From: Tetracentron sinense
Lineage: Eukaryota; Streptophyta; Magnoliopsida; Trochodendrales; Trochodendraceae
DNA length: 64,000 nucleotides
Assembly: GCA_015143295.1 (NCBI GenBank)
Contig: CM026554.1
Coordinates: 29,959,531-30,023,530, forward strand
Direction: 5' to 3'
Position 1 is the stretch's first letter. The number at the start of each line of letters is the position of its first letter. Positions 22,986 through 32,632 of this stretch are shown here, in pieces. Made by a program: the position numbers and the translations under genes. Under the pieces are notes generated by a model. The model ran no database searches and was not told the DNA's origin. It was given only the letters and a program-made list of their open reading frames with translations.

Positions 22986-23798
22986 TGATCCTCAAATGAG
23001 TGATAAAATATAGCAGATGAGTGATGTAAATTTTTTCAAAAAAATATTAATTTATACCATGTTAATTGGTTTTGTTGTTTGTATCATTTAGTTGTAGAGA
23101 CCTAGTGGTTGGTACCATAATAGCTCTTTGGTTACTACAGTAATTTTTTTGCAACTCACTTCACATAAAAAGTACAAAAGAAAAAGAAATTAAGTACATC
23201 ACTACAACAATGAAGAAATTTTTTGAGACCCAACAATGAGCATCTCCTTAACTATCAAAAAAAAGTAGAGGTGAAAAGAAAAAATAAATGAAAATAGATA
23301 TCTCATCATTTATTATAAGGTCCACTATGAAATGGTGCTTAAGGTCTAAATTGTGTATTAGAGGGAAGTTTCTGTTTATTTCTTTTGATAATATTTTTTT
23401 GTGAATAACTATCTACCAAATAATGGTCCATTCATCGTAGCACATTTTGAATTTGTACAGGTCAAGAATATCACAAGTAAAACTTGAAGGCAAATCCATG
23501 AGCAATTGGCTCCAAAATTTCCAGATTAGCAAAATAAAAGTTGTATCTATTTATCTAGTCCTTATAGCAAGGGTAATGTGATAATGTATTGCACAATACC
23601 TTCCTTCCTGTACGCAATAGAACTGTTAATGTTTGAACACTAGGAAGTCAAAATATGAAATAATGTATTTGTTAGATAAATATGGATAAGTTTGTGGAAT
23701 GTTAGTTTTTCATATAGTAGTAAAAATGCACGTGCGTTACACGTAAACTTTGTTATAATTAATTTTTTTAAAATCTCATATAAAACAAGGCTACTAAT
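22986..23798. other. No recognised gene
   Basis: AT-rich. A palindromic GCACGTGCGTTACACGT at about 23729 resembles Helitron-type 3' hairpins but lacks a following CTRR. Confidence 0.4.
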
Positions 23799-24109
23799 AC
23801 TTTGCGCAGATGCGTTCCATAGCATGCCACTTGTCTATTTTTTGATATTTTTTTACCATGATTAAGTTTATTAACATGAGATTAATATATATTTAAATAA
23901 AAACCAAGGTTAGATGGATGAACCCTAAGGGTGGGTGAATCTTAACCACAGTTAATGAGTGTTAATTAACTTGAGGTTATTTTTCTAAAAACCAAGGTTA
24001 TATGGATGAACCCTAAGGATAAGCGAATCTTAACCACAGTTAATGAGTGTTAACTCATATGAGATTATTTTTCTAGAAACCAAGGTTAGATGGATGAACC
24101 CTAGGGGTG
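23799..24109. mobile_element. Left part of a repeat element split by the copia insertion
   Basis: Starts with TTTGCGCAGATGCGTTCC, whose inverse occurs at the right side (GAACGCATATGCGCAAAC, about 27977-27995). It then carries three tandem copies (about 23904, 23990, 24078) of a roughly 85-95-base unit: AACCAAGGTTAGATGGATGA, ACCCTAAGG, TGAATCTTAACCACAGTTAA. The third copy is interrupted at 24109 by the copia element. Single diverged copies of the unit also occur near 28797, 50090 and 50820. Class unknown. Confidence 0.6.
24105..24109 (+). repeat. Target-site duplication of the copia element (left)
   Basis: GGGTG, repeated as 27892-27896 directly after the 3' LTR. Confidence 0.85.
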
Positions 24110-24473
24110 TGTTAGTATTGTTCCAATTTTGCAGAGGGTGATCGATCATAGGTAGCGGCAATCGATCACCCTCTTAGGAGATCGATCACCCGAAGCAGGG
24201 TTTTGTGGATTTTTTCGATTTCCCAAGTTTTCCCTTATATAAAGACTCTTTGTATTAGGGTTTGATATCCAACAGTTCATAGAACTGAAGCGAAACTTTT
24301 CTTTGAAAGAGAGCGATTGTTTGAGAGATTGAGGAACCATTATAGCTCTTTACTATTGATTATTAGTGAAGAAGAAGATCTCTCCATGGACGTAGCCCTA
24401 GTTAGGTGAACCACGTATATTTGTGTGTTTTTTTGTTTTTTTGTTTATGTTCATTAGGTATCCTTTCATCACA
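24110..24473 (+). mobile_element. 5' LTR of copia element
   Basis: TGTTAGTATTG to ...CATCACA, 364 bases, about 88-90 percent identical to 27506-27891. It has ATCGATCAC palindromes (24128-24190), TATATAAA at 24236-24243, and copia U5 motifs (ATTAGTGAAGAAG, GGTGAACCACGTA). The usual copia PBS TGGTATCAGAGC is not visible right after it. Confidence 0.9.
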
Positions 24474-24507
24474 AATTAATTTCAAAGTACATGCTTGATC
24501 CGAAGCA

Positions 24508-25323
24508 ATGGCATCGAAGAGTTCCAGCATCAAATTCGAAGTTGCAAGATTCGATGGGAAGGACAGCTTCAGATTATGGCAAAGTTGGGTAAAAGATCTA
24601 TTGATTCAATAAGGTTTACACAAAACCCTAAAAAGTAAAAAAAGAAACCAGAGTCAATATCAGATGAAGATTTGGAAGATCTGGAATTGAAGGCTGCGAG
24701 CACTATTAGGTTAAGCCTATTTGACAACGTTCTCTATCACGTGATCAATGATGATTCAGCATAGAAGCTTTGGAAGAAGCTTGAGAGCCTATATATGACA
24801 AAGTCGTTGTCAAAGAGGTTGTTCCTAAAGTAGAAACTTCATACTACTAAGATAAAGGAAGGTAGGGATCTCACCGAGTACATAAATGCACTCAACAGAT
24901 TAGTCAATAACCTAAGAAGCATTGATGAGAAGGTCAGTGATGAAGATCATGCCCTATAACTTCTCTTTTCACTTCCGCCATCTTATGAGCATCTCGTTAC
25001 AACCCTATTCTATGAAAATGATTCTATAGAGTTAGAAGACACAGTAGCAACCTACTTTCAAACAATTTGAGAAAGAAAAATCAGGAAGAAAATACACTCA
25101 GGCTTAAGGTTTGTTTGTAAGAGGAAGAGGAAAAGAAAGGAGAAAGGAGAAAGAACAAAGAAGAGGAAGGTCGAAATCAAAGTCGGGGCTGACTCGACCT
25201 CAATATCACCATTGCAAGAAATATGGTCACATTAAGAAAGACTGCAAAATCCTAAAGAATGAGCAAAAAAAGGAACTTGAAAGGGGGAAAGGGAAAGCTT
25301 CATATCAAGCTAATGTTGTTTAA
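24508..25323 (+). pseudogene. Copia gag remnant
   Basis: Begins MASKSSSIKFEVARFDGKDS and continues FRLWQSWVKDLLIQ before an in-frame TAA, matching the N-terminal part of copia gag (FDG-x-N/D-F-x-x-W). Frames change several times. Near 25187-25245 is a zinc-knuckle remnant, YHHCKKYGHIKKDC, in which the first cysteine appears lost. The preceding stretch is very Arg/Lys-rich. Gag would form the virus-like particle shell and bind RNA. The start at 24508 is the first ATG of the recognisable frame, 35 bases after the LTR. Confidence 0.8.
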
Positions 25324-25665
25324 GAAGAAAGTAGCGACGGCGATGCCTTTTGCACCCATACAAGTAAGGAAATTCTTTCTGATACATGGATTCTTGATTC
25401 CACATGTTCATAACATGTGTCCAAATAGAAATTAGTTATATACATATAAAACCTATAATGGAGGTATAGTTTTTATGGGGAATGATGCAATTTGTAATAC
25501 AGTTGGGATTGGTACTATCAAAATAAAGATGCTTGATGGAGTAATCCGAACTCTAATTGATGTTAGGCATGTTCCAGATCTGAAAAAGAATTTAATTTCT
25601 TTGGGTACAATGGAAGCCGTTGGGTGTAAATACATAACTTCAAGTGGAGTTCTAAAGGTAATCAA
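25324..25665 (+). pseudogene. Copia protease and spacer remnant
   Basis: DTWILDSTCS near 25381 corresponds to the protease active-site region, with DST where DSG is usual. It is followed by stops, then by 25475-25665 with VRHVPDLKKNLISLG, the conserved motif downstream of the active site. Confidence 0.75.
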
Positions 25666-26423
25666 GTGAGCTCTTGTTATCCTGAAGGGTATAAGAACTG
25701 GAACCTTATATACAAGATGATAAGGAATACCGTAGTAGGTGGAGCCGCGATTGGCCTATTAGAAGGGGATGATGAGACCAAACTATGGCACAGGAGACTG
25801 CGTCATATGAGCAAGAGAGCCTTAATGGAGCTTCATAGTAGAAATCTCTTAAAAGGCATTAAGACCTATAAGCTACAGTTCTGTGAGAACTATGTATTCG
25901 GTAAGCAATCAAGAGTGAGGTTTAAACACTCTTCACACCATAGTGAAGATATTCTGGATTATGTTCATTCAGATGTGTGAGGATCAGCCCTGGTGAAGTC
26001 CCTATCGGGATCTCTATATTATGTGACATTTATAGATGATTTCTTGAGAAAGGTTTAGGTTTACTACATGAAGAAAAAGTCTGATGTCTTTGGCATTTTC
26101 AAGCAGTGAAAAGCCAGGCTTGAAAAGCCGACAGGAAAACAGATAAAGTGTATGAGGTCAAACAATAGAGAAGAATATACATCTGCAGAATTCATTAAAT
26201 TCTGTGAAGATGAGGGTATTGCTCGAAACTTCACTACAACCAGAACCCCATAGCAGAATGGAGTGGCAAAGAGAATGAACATAATACTCTTAGAGAAAGC
26301 TTGGAGTATGAGGATCAGTGCTGGATTGAAGAAATACTTCTAGGCAGAAGCAATCAACACAGCAAGTTTTCTAATAAATAGACCACCTTCTACAGCAGCA
26401 GATCTGAGGACACCAGAAGAGGT
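25666..26423 (+). pseudogene. Copia integrase remnant
   Basis: Pre-integrase domain at about 25777-25910: LWHRRLRHMSKRALMEL and CENYVFGKQSRVRF, where the usual CxxC-type pair is partly lost. The core continues with DYVHSDV (first Asp), YYVTFIDDFLRKV, then NREEYTSAEFIKFCEDEGI and QNGVAKRMN, in which the expected catalytic Glu (usually NGVAERMN) is changed to Lys. Several stops interrupt the frame. This enzyme would have inserted the cDNA; this copy is dead. Confidence 0.85.
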
Positions 26424-27100
26424 TTGGTCTACGATTATTTTATGTTGAGAATTTTTTATTGTCCAACATATGCACATGTGCATGGTGATCTGAGGAGCAA
26501 GCTTGATGCAAAGTCAAGAAAGTGTATTTTTCTGGGTTTCTGGAGAGGAGTTAAAGGCTACAGGTTATGGGATCTCGAAACAAGGAAGATTGTTGTGAGT
26601 AAGGATGTAGTCTTTGATGAGACTGCCATGATGAAAGAAGATCAACATTGTGATGATGCAACCGGCAGTAGTGAGCATTCAGTTCAGGTTGAGCTGCATA
26701 GATCTGTGACAGATGAAAAGAAGGAAGAGATGGCTGAATTTCCATATGCAAGTGTTATGGGAAGCTTGATGTACGCCATGGTTTGTACTAGAACTAACAT
26801 CTCACAAGGTGTCAGTGTTTTTAGTAGGTATATGGCGAATCCTAGAAAGGAACACTGGCAGGTCGTGAAGTGGATTCTGAGGTAATTGAAGGGTACCATT
26901 GATGTCGGAATCTTATTTGACAAGAATGAAAAATGTGAGGTAGTTAGGTATGTCGATTCCGATTATACTGGGGACTTGGACAAGATGAGGTCTACTACAG
27001 GGTACTTGTTTACACTAGGTGGAGGACCAATTTGTTTGAGATCCATGTTGCAGCCTAGTACAGCATTGTCAACAACCGAGATTGAATAAATGGCAGCTTC
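26424..27100 (+). pseudogene. Copia integrase C-terminus joined to RT end and RNase H, RT core deleted
   Basis: 26424-26670 encodes the integrase C-terminal signature YAHVHGDLRSKLDAKSRKCI and FLGFWRGVKGYRLWD. Around 26680-26700 the same frame passes into YASVMGSLMYAMVCTRTNIS and FSRYMANPRKEHWQVVKWIL, which belong to the end of RT. Everything between, including the YVDD box, is missing. RNase H follows (RYVDSDYTGDLDKMRSTTGY, about 26945-27005, and ALSTTEIE) after a TAA. The clean in-frame join indicates a deletion of roughly a kilobase that did not break the frame. Confidence 0.85.
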
Positions 27101-27505
27101 AAAAGCAACCAAGGAAGCTATCTGATTGAGAAGTTTAGTTGGTGAACTGGGAGTAAAGCAGGAGAAGATGATTCTTCACTGTGACAGTCAAAGTGTCATA
27201 CACTTGACGAAGAATCAAGTTTAGCATTCAAGACAAAGCACATTGATGTGCGCTTCCACTTCATTAGAGATGCAATATCTGAGAATGAGATTTTGTTGGA
27301 GAAGATTCACACAAGAATGAAAAATGTGAGGTAGTTATGATGACAAAGCTTGTTACCATTTCCAAGTTTAAACATTGCTTGGACTTGGTTAACATTCAAT
27401 GAGATAGATGAAAGGTCACACCCTTGAGGGAGGGCGTGAAGGCATCTTTGGAGATGCAATTATCCTTCACCCTAGGTAGAGCAGAATTGATGCCAAGGTG
27501 GAGAG

Positions 27506-27891
27506 TGTTAGTATTGTTCCAATTCTACAGAGGGCAATCGATTGCCCAAGATGGGCGATCGATCGCAGGTAGCGGCGATCGATTGCCCTCTTGGGAGATT
27601 GATCGCCTGAAGTGGGGTTTTGTGGATTTTTTCGATTTCCCGAGTTTTCCCATATATAAAGACTCTTTGTATTAGGGTTTGATATCCAAGAGTTCATAGA
27701 ACTAAAGCCAAACTTTTCTTTGAGAGAGATTATTTGAGAGGTTGAGGAACCAATATTGTAGCTCTTTACTATTGATTATTAGTGAAGAAGGTGATCTCTC
27801 CATGGATGTAGCCCTAGTTGGGTGAACCAGGTATACTTGTGTGTTCTTGTGTGTTTCTGTTTGTGTTCATTATGTATCCTTTCGTACCACA
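27506..27891 (+). mobile_element. 3' LTR of copia element
   Basis: TGTTAGTATTG to ...GTACCACA, 386 bases. It contains GGGCAATCGATTGCCC, GGGCGATCGATCGC and GGCGATCGATTGCCC (about 27534-27605) and a TATATAAA box at 27653-27660. It is preceded by a purine-rich CCAAGGTGGAGAG tract (27493-27505). Confidence 0.9.
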
Positions 27892-27999
27892 GGGTGAAGG
27901 AGTCTTCACCGTAGCTTATTAAAGTTAAAAGGGACACATGGCATCCTGTGGACGCGTGTGTGTTCCGCTAGGTAGAACGCATATGCGCAAACAACCATT
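27892..27999. mobile_element. Right part of the repeat element split by copia
   Basis: Begins with the duplicated GGGTG (27892-27896), then AAAAGGGACACATGGCATCC and GAACGCATATGCGCAAAC, the inverse of the left terminus at 23799. Together with 23799-24109 this gives a host element of about 415 bases. Confidence 0.5.
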
Positions 28000-28539
28000 C
28001 TCCATGAAAGAAAGCATACTCATTAATAATTTAATAATGAATATTTAACAAATTTTAAACGTTTTGTGCCTTTTAAGCAATTAGTATTTCAATCTAATAG
28101 GAGATTTTTTTTTCCTGGTCGATTAAAATTTGTTATGATCAAATTTTTTTTAAAAATTATCATATAGAAGAAATTATATTCATTAACAATTAATAATGCA
28201 TATTTAATGAATTTTAAATATTTTGTGCCTTTTAAGCAAATTTTATTTAAATCTAATAAGAGATTTAACTACTTCAAATCTATCTTTTTATTATAAATTA
28301 TTTAAAAAAATAATATTATTTCTTCATAATATTACTATTTATTATTTTATATATATTTCAAGTTTTAGTTGGATGATACAAACTTCAAACAATATTATTG
28401 ATATTACATAAACAACAGATGTCATAAGAGGTATACCATTAAATGATTCAACATTTGATAATAATTAAAATTTAGAATGAGCGAGAAATCCTATAGAACC
28501 ACAAAGGAAGGGGAGAAAGGTTACTTAAAGCCATATTGG
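28000..28539. other. AT-rich sequence with a short duplication
   Basis: TAATAATGAATATTTAA-CAAATTTTAAA-GTTTTGTGCC occurs at about 28025 and again at about 28190, an imperfect 160-170-base tandem duplication. No gene. Confidence 0.4.
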
Positions 28540-28650
28540 TTCTAGTGGCAGAGTGTATGTCCCTCGCTTGGGCGGACTGGGATCGAGTTCCATGAGAGGT
28601 GTCATTTGAAAGCCCACCATCGACCAGCTAACCAACTATTGTCTCACCTA
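28540..28650 (+). mobile_element. tRNA-derived SINE
   Basis: A-box-like TAGTGGCAGAGTG (about 28548) and B-box-like GGGATCGAGTTCC (about 28580) at Pol III spacing, then GAGAGGTGTC and CCCACCATC. The same 3' order is found in the copy at 9117-9243. No clear poly(A) or target duplication here. Confidence 0.5.
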
Positions 28651-30184
28651 TTAACATAAGATAAATGATTCCTACAAACAAATTTCTCAAAGTTTGAAAT
28701 TTGATTGCATGTACATCTCTAAATTTCAATTTGTTACCTAACCAAATCTGCATTTCATTGGTCCACGTTTCCTTTTAACACACACTAATTGTTGTTAAAA
28801 TTCATCCTTAAGGTTCATCCATTTAACCTTGATTTTTTTATAAAAAATATTAATCTTAAATCACTTAAGCTTAGCCACAGTTGTGTTAAAAGGACAGGTG
28901 GATCACTACTCTTGAATACAGGGCAGATGGCAAAGAATTGAAAGTAGTTTTGACGGCAGAGGTATTCATACTTAAATATTAAATGAAAATAAATTAGAAG
29001 CATCATAAAGCCAAAGGGACAGAGCAAATATTCAATGCTAGTACTGGAAATTATTTTCATTCCATTTTTATACTCTTTTAGAATAAAGTTATTCGTTTTC
29101 TCATATGAATGTCTCTTAAGAAGGAAAAAAAAACTGATTTTTTACATTTATATTTTCAATGTTTTATTTGTTTTCTTGAGAAAGTTTAGTCCAACTCAAA
29201 AACAAGAAAAAATATTAAATTTGAATGAAATAGAAACAAGAATTTGGATTTTCTCGTAGAAACTTTGAAGGAAATAAGTGAACCATCCATCTTTGATATC
29301 CCAAAAATATTCCTAACAATGTAGATACGATGGCCAAAAAACATAGATAGCATTTATATGTTTTTAGTTAGTTTTTAATTAGTGTTACTAAGCAGTAATT
29401 TATTTAAATATTTCTAAATAGTATAAGTTACCTTCCATAAAACAAAACAAACTCATACTTATCTAACCAACACTTTGGGTCTAGAAGTGTTAGACATGCA
29501 TCTAGGAGTGTATCATGCTTGATACACCCCACCTCTACACCATCACCTCACCATCGCCTATCCACATTTTTCTCTCATTCTTTAACGTCTGTGTGGGTGT
29601 TTCTCACATAGACTAAATTCTCTCCTACTTCCCTCTATCTTCCCACCGTAACACTCACCTCTCTAATTCTCTCGCCTTATCTCTAATCCTTCCACTTTCA
29701 AATTCAAAATAAACAACTCCCTAACCTCTCTCCCAGTCACCGTTTCATTCGAAAGGGATAGGACTCTGACCATCCCATCCAAATCACTAATTAACGGTCA
29801 CATTTTTCGGTAAGCCGAAAAACTGATAATCAAATCTCTAACCTAAGTATAGAATGAGAGGTTTATCTCCAATAGATGGAGGTTCTCTCTGAATGTTTAG
29901 ATTTTCACTCCAATAGCTAGAAATACCCATTCTCCGGCATACCATACATAAAATTCTATTAAAAAAAATTAATAATTAAACTCTAGATACCCTCACAGTA
30001 TTAGAGAAGCATACCTCAATTAGAAAAACTCTAGATACTCTGACATTATTAGAGAAGCATTCCTCCATTAGAAAATGTAACCTCTATCATATTTCTCACT
30101 AACTACAATAATAATAATAAAAAAGCTCTCCTTTCTCATGTTAATTTTTTTGTATAGGGGTTTATTATTTAACATTAATGATAA
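28651..30184. other. AT-rich sequence; one diverged repeat unit at 28797-28880
   Basis: 28797-28880 is an inverse copy of the unit at 23904 (TTCATCCTTAAGGTTCATCC then AACCTTGATTTT). 29480-29760 is pyrimidine-rich without coding content. No gene recognised. Confidence 0.45.
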
Positions 30185-30817
30185 CTAGTGGACGGCACGT
30201 GCAATGCACGTGAGAGAGGGGAAGGGGAGAGAGGCAGGGAAGATGGATTCTAGTGAGGAAATCTTAAAATTTTAACTTAAAAAGATGGAATAGTGGGTTG
30301 AAACTATCTCATAACACATGTCCTTACTTTTTCTCTTGAAAAGTATTTACAATGTAGAGAGGGTGTGCATCTTTGTTGAGAAACCAATGAGGGAGCATGA
30401 GAAAATATCAGGATAAGGATTTGAGAGAATCGTGGAGATATCGAGGGATTATTGTTAGTTGTAGTTGATATTACTTCAATACCCTATTAATTTTTATCAT
30501 GTAAAATAAGATAACAAAATATCTTAATTGTTTTATATGGAGTTATAGACAAAATAAGAAAAATGTAAAAAATTTACTCTTACTAACTGTAAGGCTCCAT
30601 AAAATTGGGACTCATTAGGAATATTAGAAAAAAATCAACCTACTTTTTAACCCGTTTCTCTCATTATAATAGTAAAGATAGAGATCTTTTTATATGAAGT
30701 TATGGATAAAATAAGAAAAATAACTCTAAGATACCATAAAATTGGGACTCATTAGGAATATTAAAAAAAAAAATAACCTAATTTTTAACCTCACTTCTCA
30801 CATTATAATAGTAAAGA
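30185..30817 (-). mobile_element. Helitron-like non-autonomous element
   Basis: On the minus strand it starts TCTTTACTATTATAATG and ends with a perfect CACGTGCA/TGCACGTG hairpin (30196-30212) seven bases before CTAG at 30188-30185. The base before is A and the base after is T, as expected for Helitron insertion between A and T. No Rep/helicase coding. A second start-like TCTTTACTATTATAATG at about 30680 reflects an internal 135-base tandem duplication containing CCATAAAATTGGGACTCATT. Confidence 0.55.
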
Positions 30818-31594
30818 TATAATCTAGTAAAAAATATCCTTTTTTTTTTTGTTCAAATGAGTTTTTGTTCAGTATGGATTAGCGACAACTCTCGTGCTGT
30901 AGCTAAAAAAGGCTACATCAGACATGCTGTTGGGAGTCTTGGGATGCTAATTAAAATACAAAAAATAATTAAAGAACAAAGCAACAGAGACAAAAGAGAG
31001 AAGGAAACCAAACCCTAACATGTTCTTTCTTTTCTGGGGCGGAAACAAACCCACTTGTATCGACCAGTGAAGCGGCCATCGATTTGCTCCATGAACGCTG
31101 ATTGCGGAAGTGCCAGAGGCAAGTATCGCAACTTTCGTTCCATCCAAAGGATCCTTTATGTGTGAAAATTACTGCATATTAACAGATTTGATGCTTCGAT
31201 TCTTATTCAGACTCCAATCTTCTCATGAAATTACATCTTCGACCTAGATATGTGAGGTAATCAAATTCTACAATCAAGTTGAGTTGTTGTAAGTAATCTA
31301 CTAATCTACATTTACATATGAATTATAAATAAATTATACTTTCAAGAATTATAAACAAACTATACTATCATTAATATTCTTAATAGATACCATATGTTAA
31401 GAAATTAATATTTTAAATTAAAGAGTATTTATGTCAAAATAAAGTTTAGCATTTCCCTATATATATATAAAATACTAGTAAAAGTGTACGTGCTTTGGAC
31501 GTATTCTTTTTTACTAATAAAATATAAAAAGACAAAAAAGAAAAACCAATCTTATTTTTTTTAACGGTCACTAGAGGATTTTAAAAATGAAATC
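30818..31594. other. No gene; possible second Helitron 3' end at 31475
   Basis: A 66-codon minus-strand frame at 31147-30947 has no recognised similarity. CTAG at 31475-31478 next to an imperfect TACGTGCTTTGGACGTA hairpin resembles a minus-strand Helitron 3' end, cut by the gypsy LTR at 31595. Confidence 0.35.
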
Positions 31595-31677
31595 TGTAAT
31601 GGGTAATTTTCGTAAAAACCTAAGTATGGTAACAACGAGCTTGTCCTCAGTGTGGTGTTATCGTTTGAGCTCATTTC

Positions 31678-32045
31678 CGTCTTCACTCTGACGACGGACC
31701 CGTGGTCTTGTGAACGACGATCACGTCTTCACTCTGACGACGGACCCGTGGTCTCGCGAACGACGATCACGTCTTCACTCTGATGACGGACCCGTGGTCT
31801 CGCGAGCGACGATCACGTCTTCACTCTGATGACGGACCCGTGGTCTCGTGAACGACGATCACGTCTTCACTCTGACGACGAACCCGTGGTCTCGTGAACG
31901 ACGATCACGTCTTCACTCTGACGACGGACCCGTGGTCTCGTGAACGACGATCACGTCTTCACTCTGACGACGAACCCGTGGTCTTGTGAATGACGATCAC
32001 GTCCTCATTCTGACGATGTACCCGTCGTCTTATTGTCCACGATCG
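31678..32045 (+). repeat. Eight 46-base tandem repeats in the 5' LTR
   Basis: Units start at 31678, 31724, 31770, 31816, 31862, 31908, 31954 and 32000. They contain CGTCTTCACTCTGACGACGG, ACCCGTGGTCTCGTGAACG and ACGATCA. Copies 1-7 are nearly identical; the last is diverged. A degenerate counterpart is in the 3' LTR (about 42110-42445). Confidence 0.95.
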
Positions 32046-32337
32046 CGTATCCTAAACACGTAATGAGATCTGGCGTTGCTGCCCCGTCACTTGGGACTGG
32101 ACCTACCTCTACGATGGTAGGTGGGTAACATTGTCTTGGCATTAAATGGCATTTAATGCTGCATTTAATGCCAGTCACCTCGGACGAGCTCCTACTCTTT
32201 GCCTGTTCTTTTGTGTGCAGATGCGCGTGCAGTACGAATGGCCGGGAGATCTATCTAAAATGATTACTAAAGTACACATCAGGGATTCGAAGGATGCATG
32301 GGCATCAATGGGTATCCATGGTCATAGCCGGGATGGC

Positions 32338-32346
32338 CTATATAAA
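32338..32346 (+). promoter_or_regulatory. TATA box of the Tat LTR
   Basis: CCTATATAAACC in U3, about 290 bases after the 46-base repeats and about 220 bases before the LTR end. It would drive the genomic transcript. Confidence 0.6.
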
Positions 32347-32566
32347 CCAGAGAAAAACAGTATGAAGGGGACGAAATTTTGAGGAGCTAAGACCTTTGAA
32401 CTTTCTGCATTTTCTTACTGTTCATCATCTTCTACACCTACTGATTTAATCATCGGAGTACAGGTCAGGGTATTACACCCTCTACTCCAACCCTCTACCA
32501 GTGCATCAGAACTTGGGAGGAGCTGCTGCTGACGCGTGTCCTTTCGGTAAAATCCTCTCACAAAAT

Positions 32567-32584
32567 TGGCGCCGTCTGTGGGAA
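32567..32584 (+). promoter_or_regulatory. Primer binding site
   Basis: TGGCGCCGTCTGTGGGAA, four bases after the LTR end. The first nine bases TGGCGCCGT match the complement of the 3' end of plant tRNA-Asp; the rest diverges. The same start occurs at 63328 in another element. Confidence 0.75.
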
Positions 32585-32632
32585 CTTTCTTAAGCCGAAA
32601 CCACCCTTCGCTCACACCACCTCTCGGTCAGT

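Larger units (their letters stand above)
24110..27891 (+). mobile_element. Ty1/copia element with LTRs and TSD, internally deleted
   Basis: Two LTRs in direct orientation flanked by the 5-bp duplication GGGTG, with gag, protease and integrase remnants, the end of RT and an RNase H region in between. The catalytic core of RT is absent, so at 3.8 kb it is shorter than full copia elements (usually about 5 kb). Many stops show that it no longer functions. It inserted into the tandem-repeat element at 23799. Confidence 0.9.
31595..32562 (+). mobile_element. 5' LTR of the Tat element
   Basis: TGTAATGGGTAATTTTCG to CTCTCACA, 968 bases; the same start occurs at 42018 after a polypurine tract. It contains eight 46-base repeats, inverted ATTAAATGGCATTTAATGC motifs (about 32140-32170), and a TATATAAA box. 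Confidence 0.92.

Noticed and set aside
30947-31147. Minus-strand small protein frame
   Set aside because: No similarity recognised, short, and between transposon sequences; not enough to call a gene.
31678-32045. CRISPR array
   Set aside because: Repeats are head-to-tail with no spacers and lie in a plant LTR. The same reasoning applies to 13168-14241 and 58516-58648.
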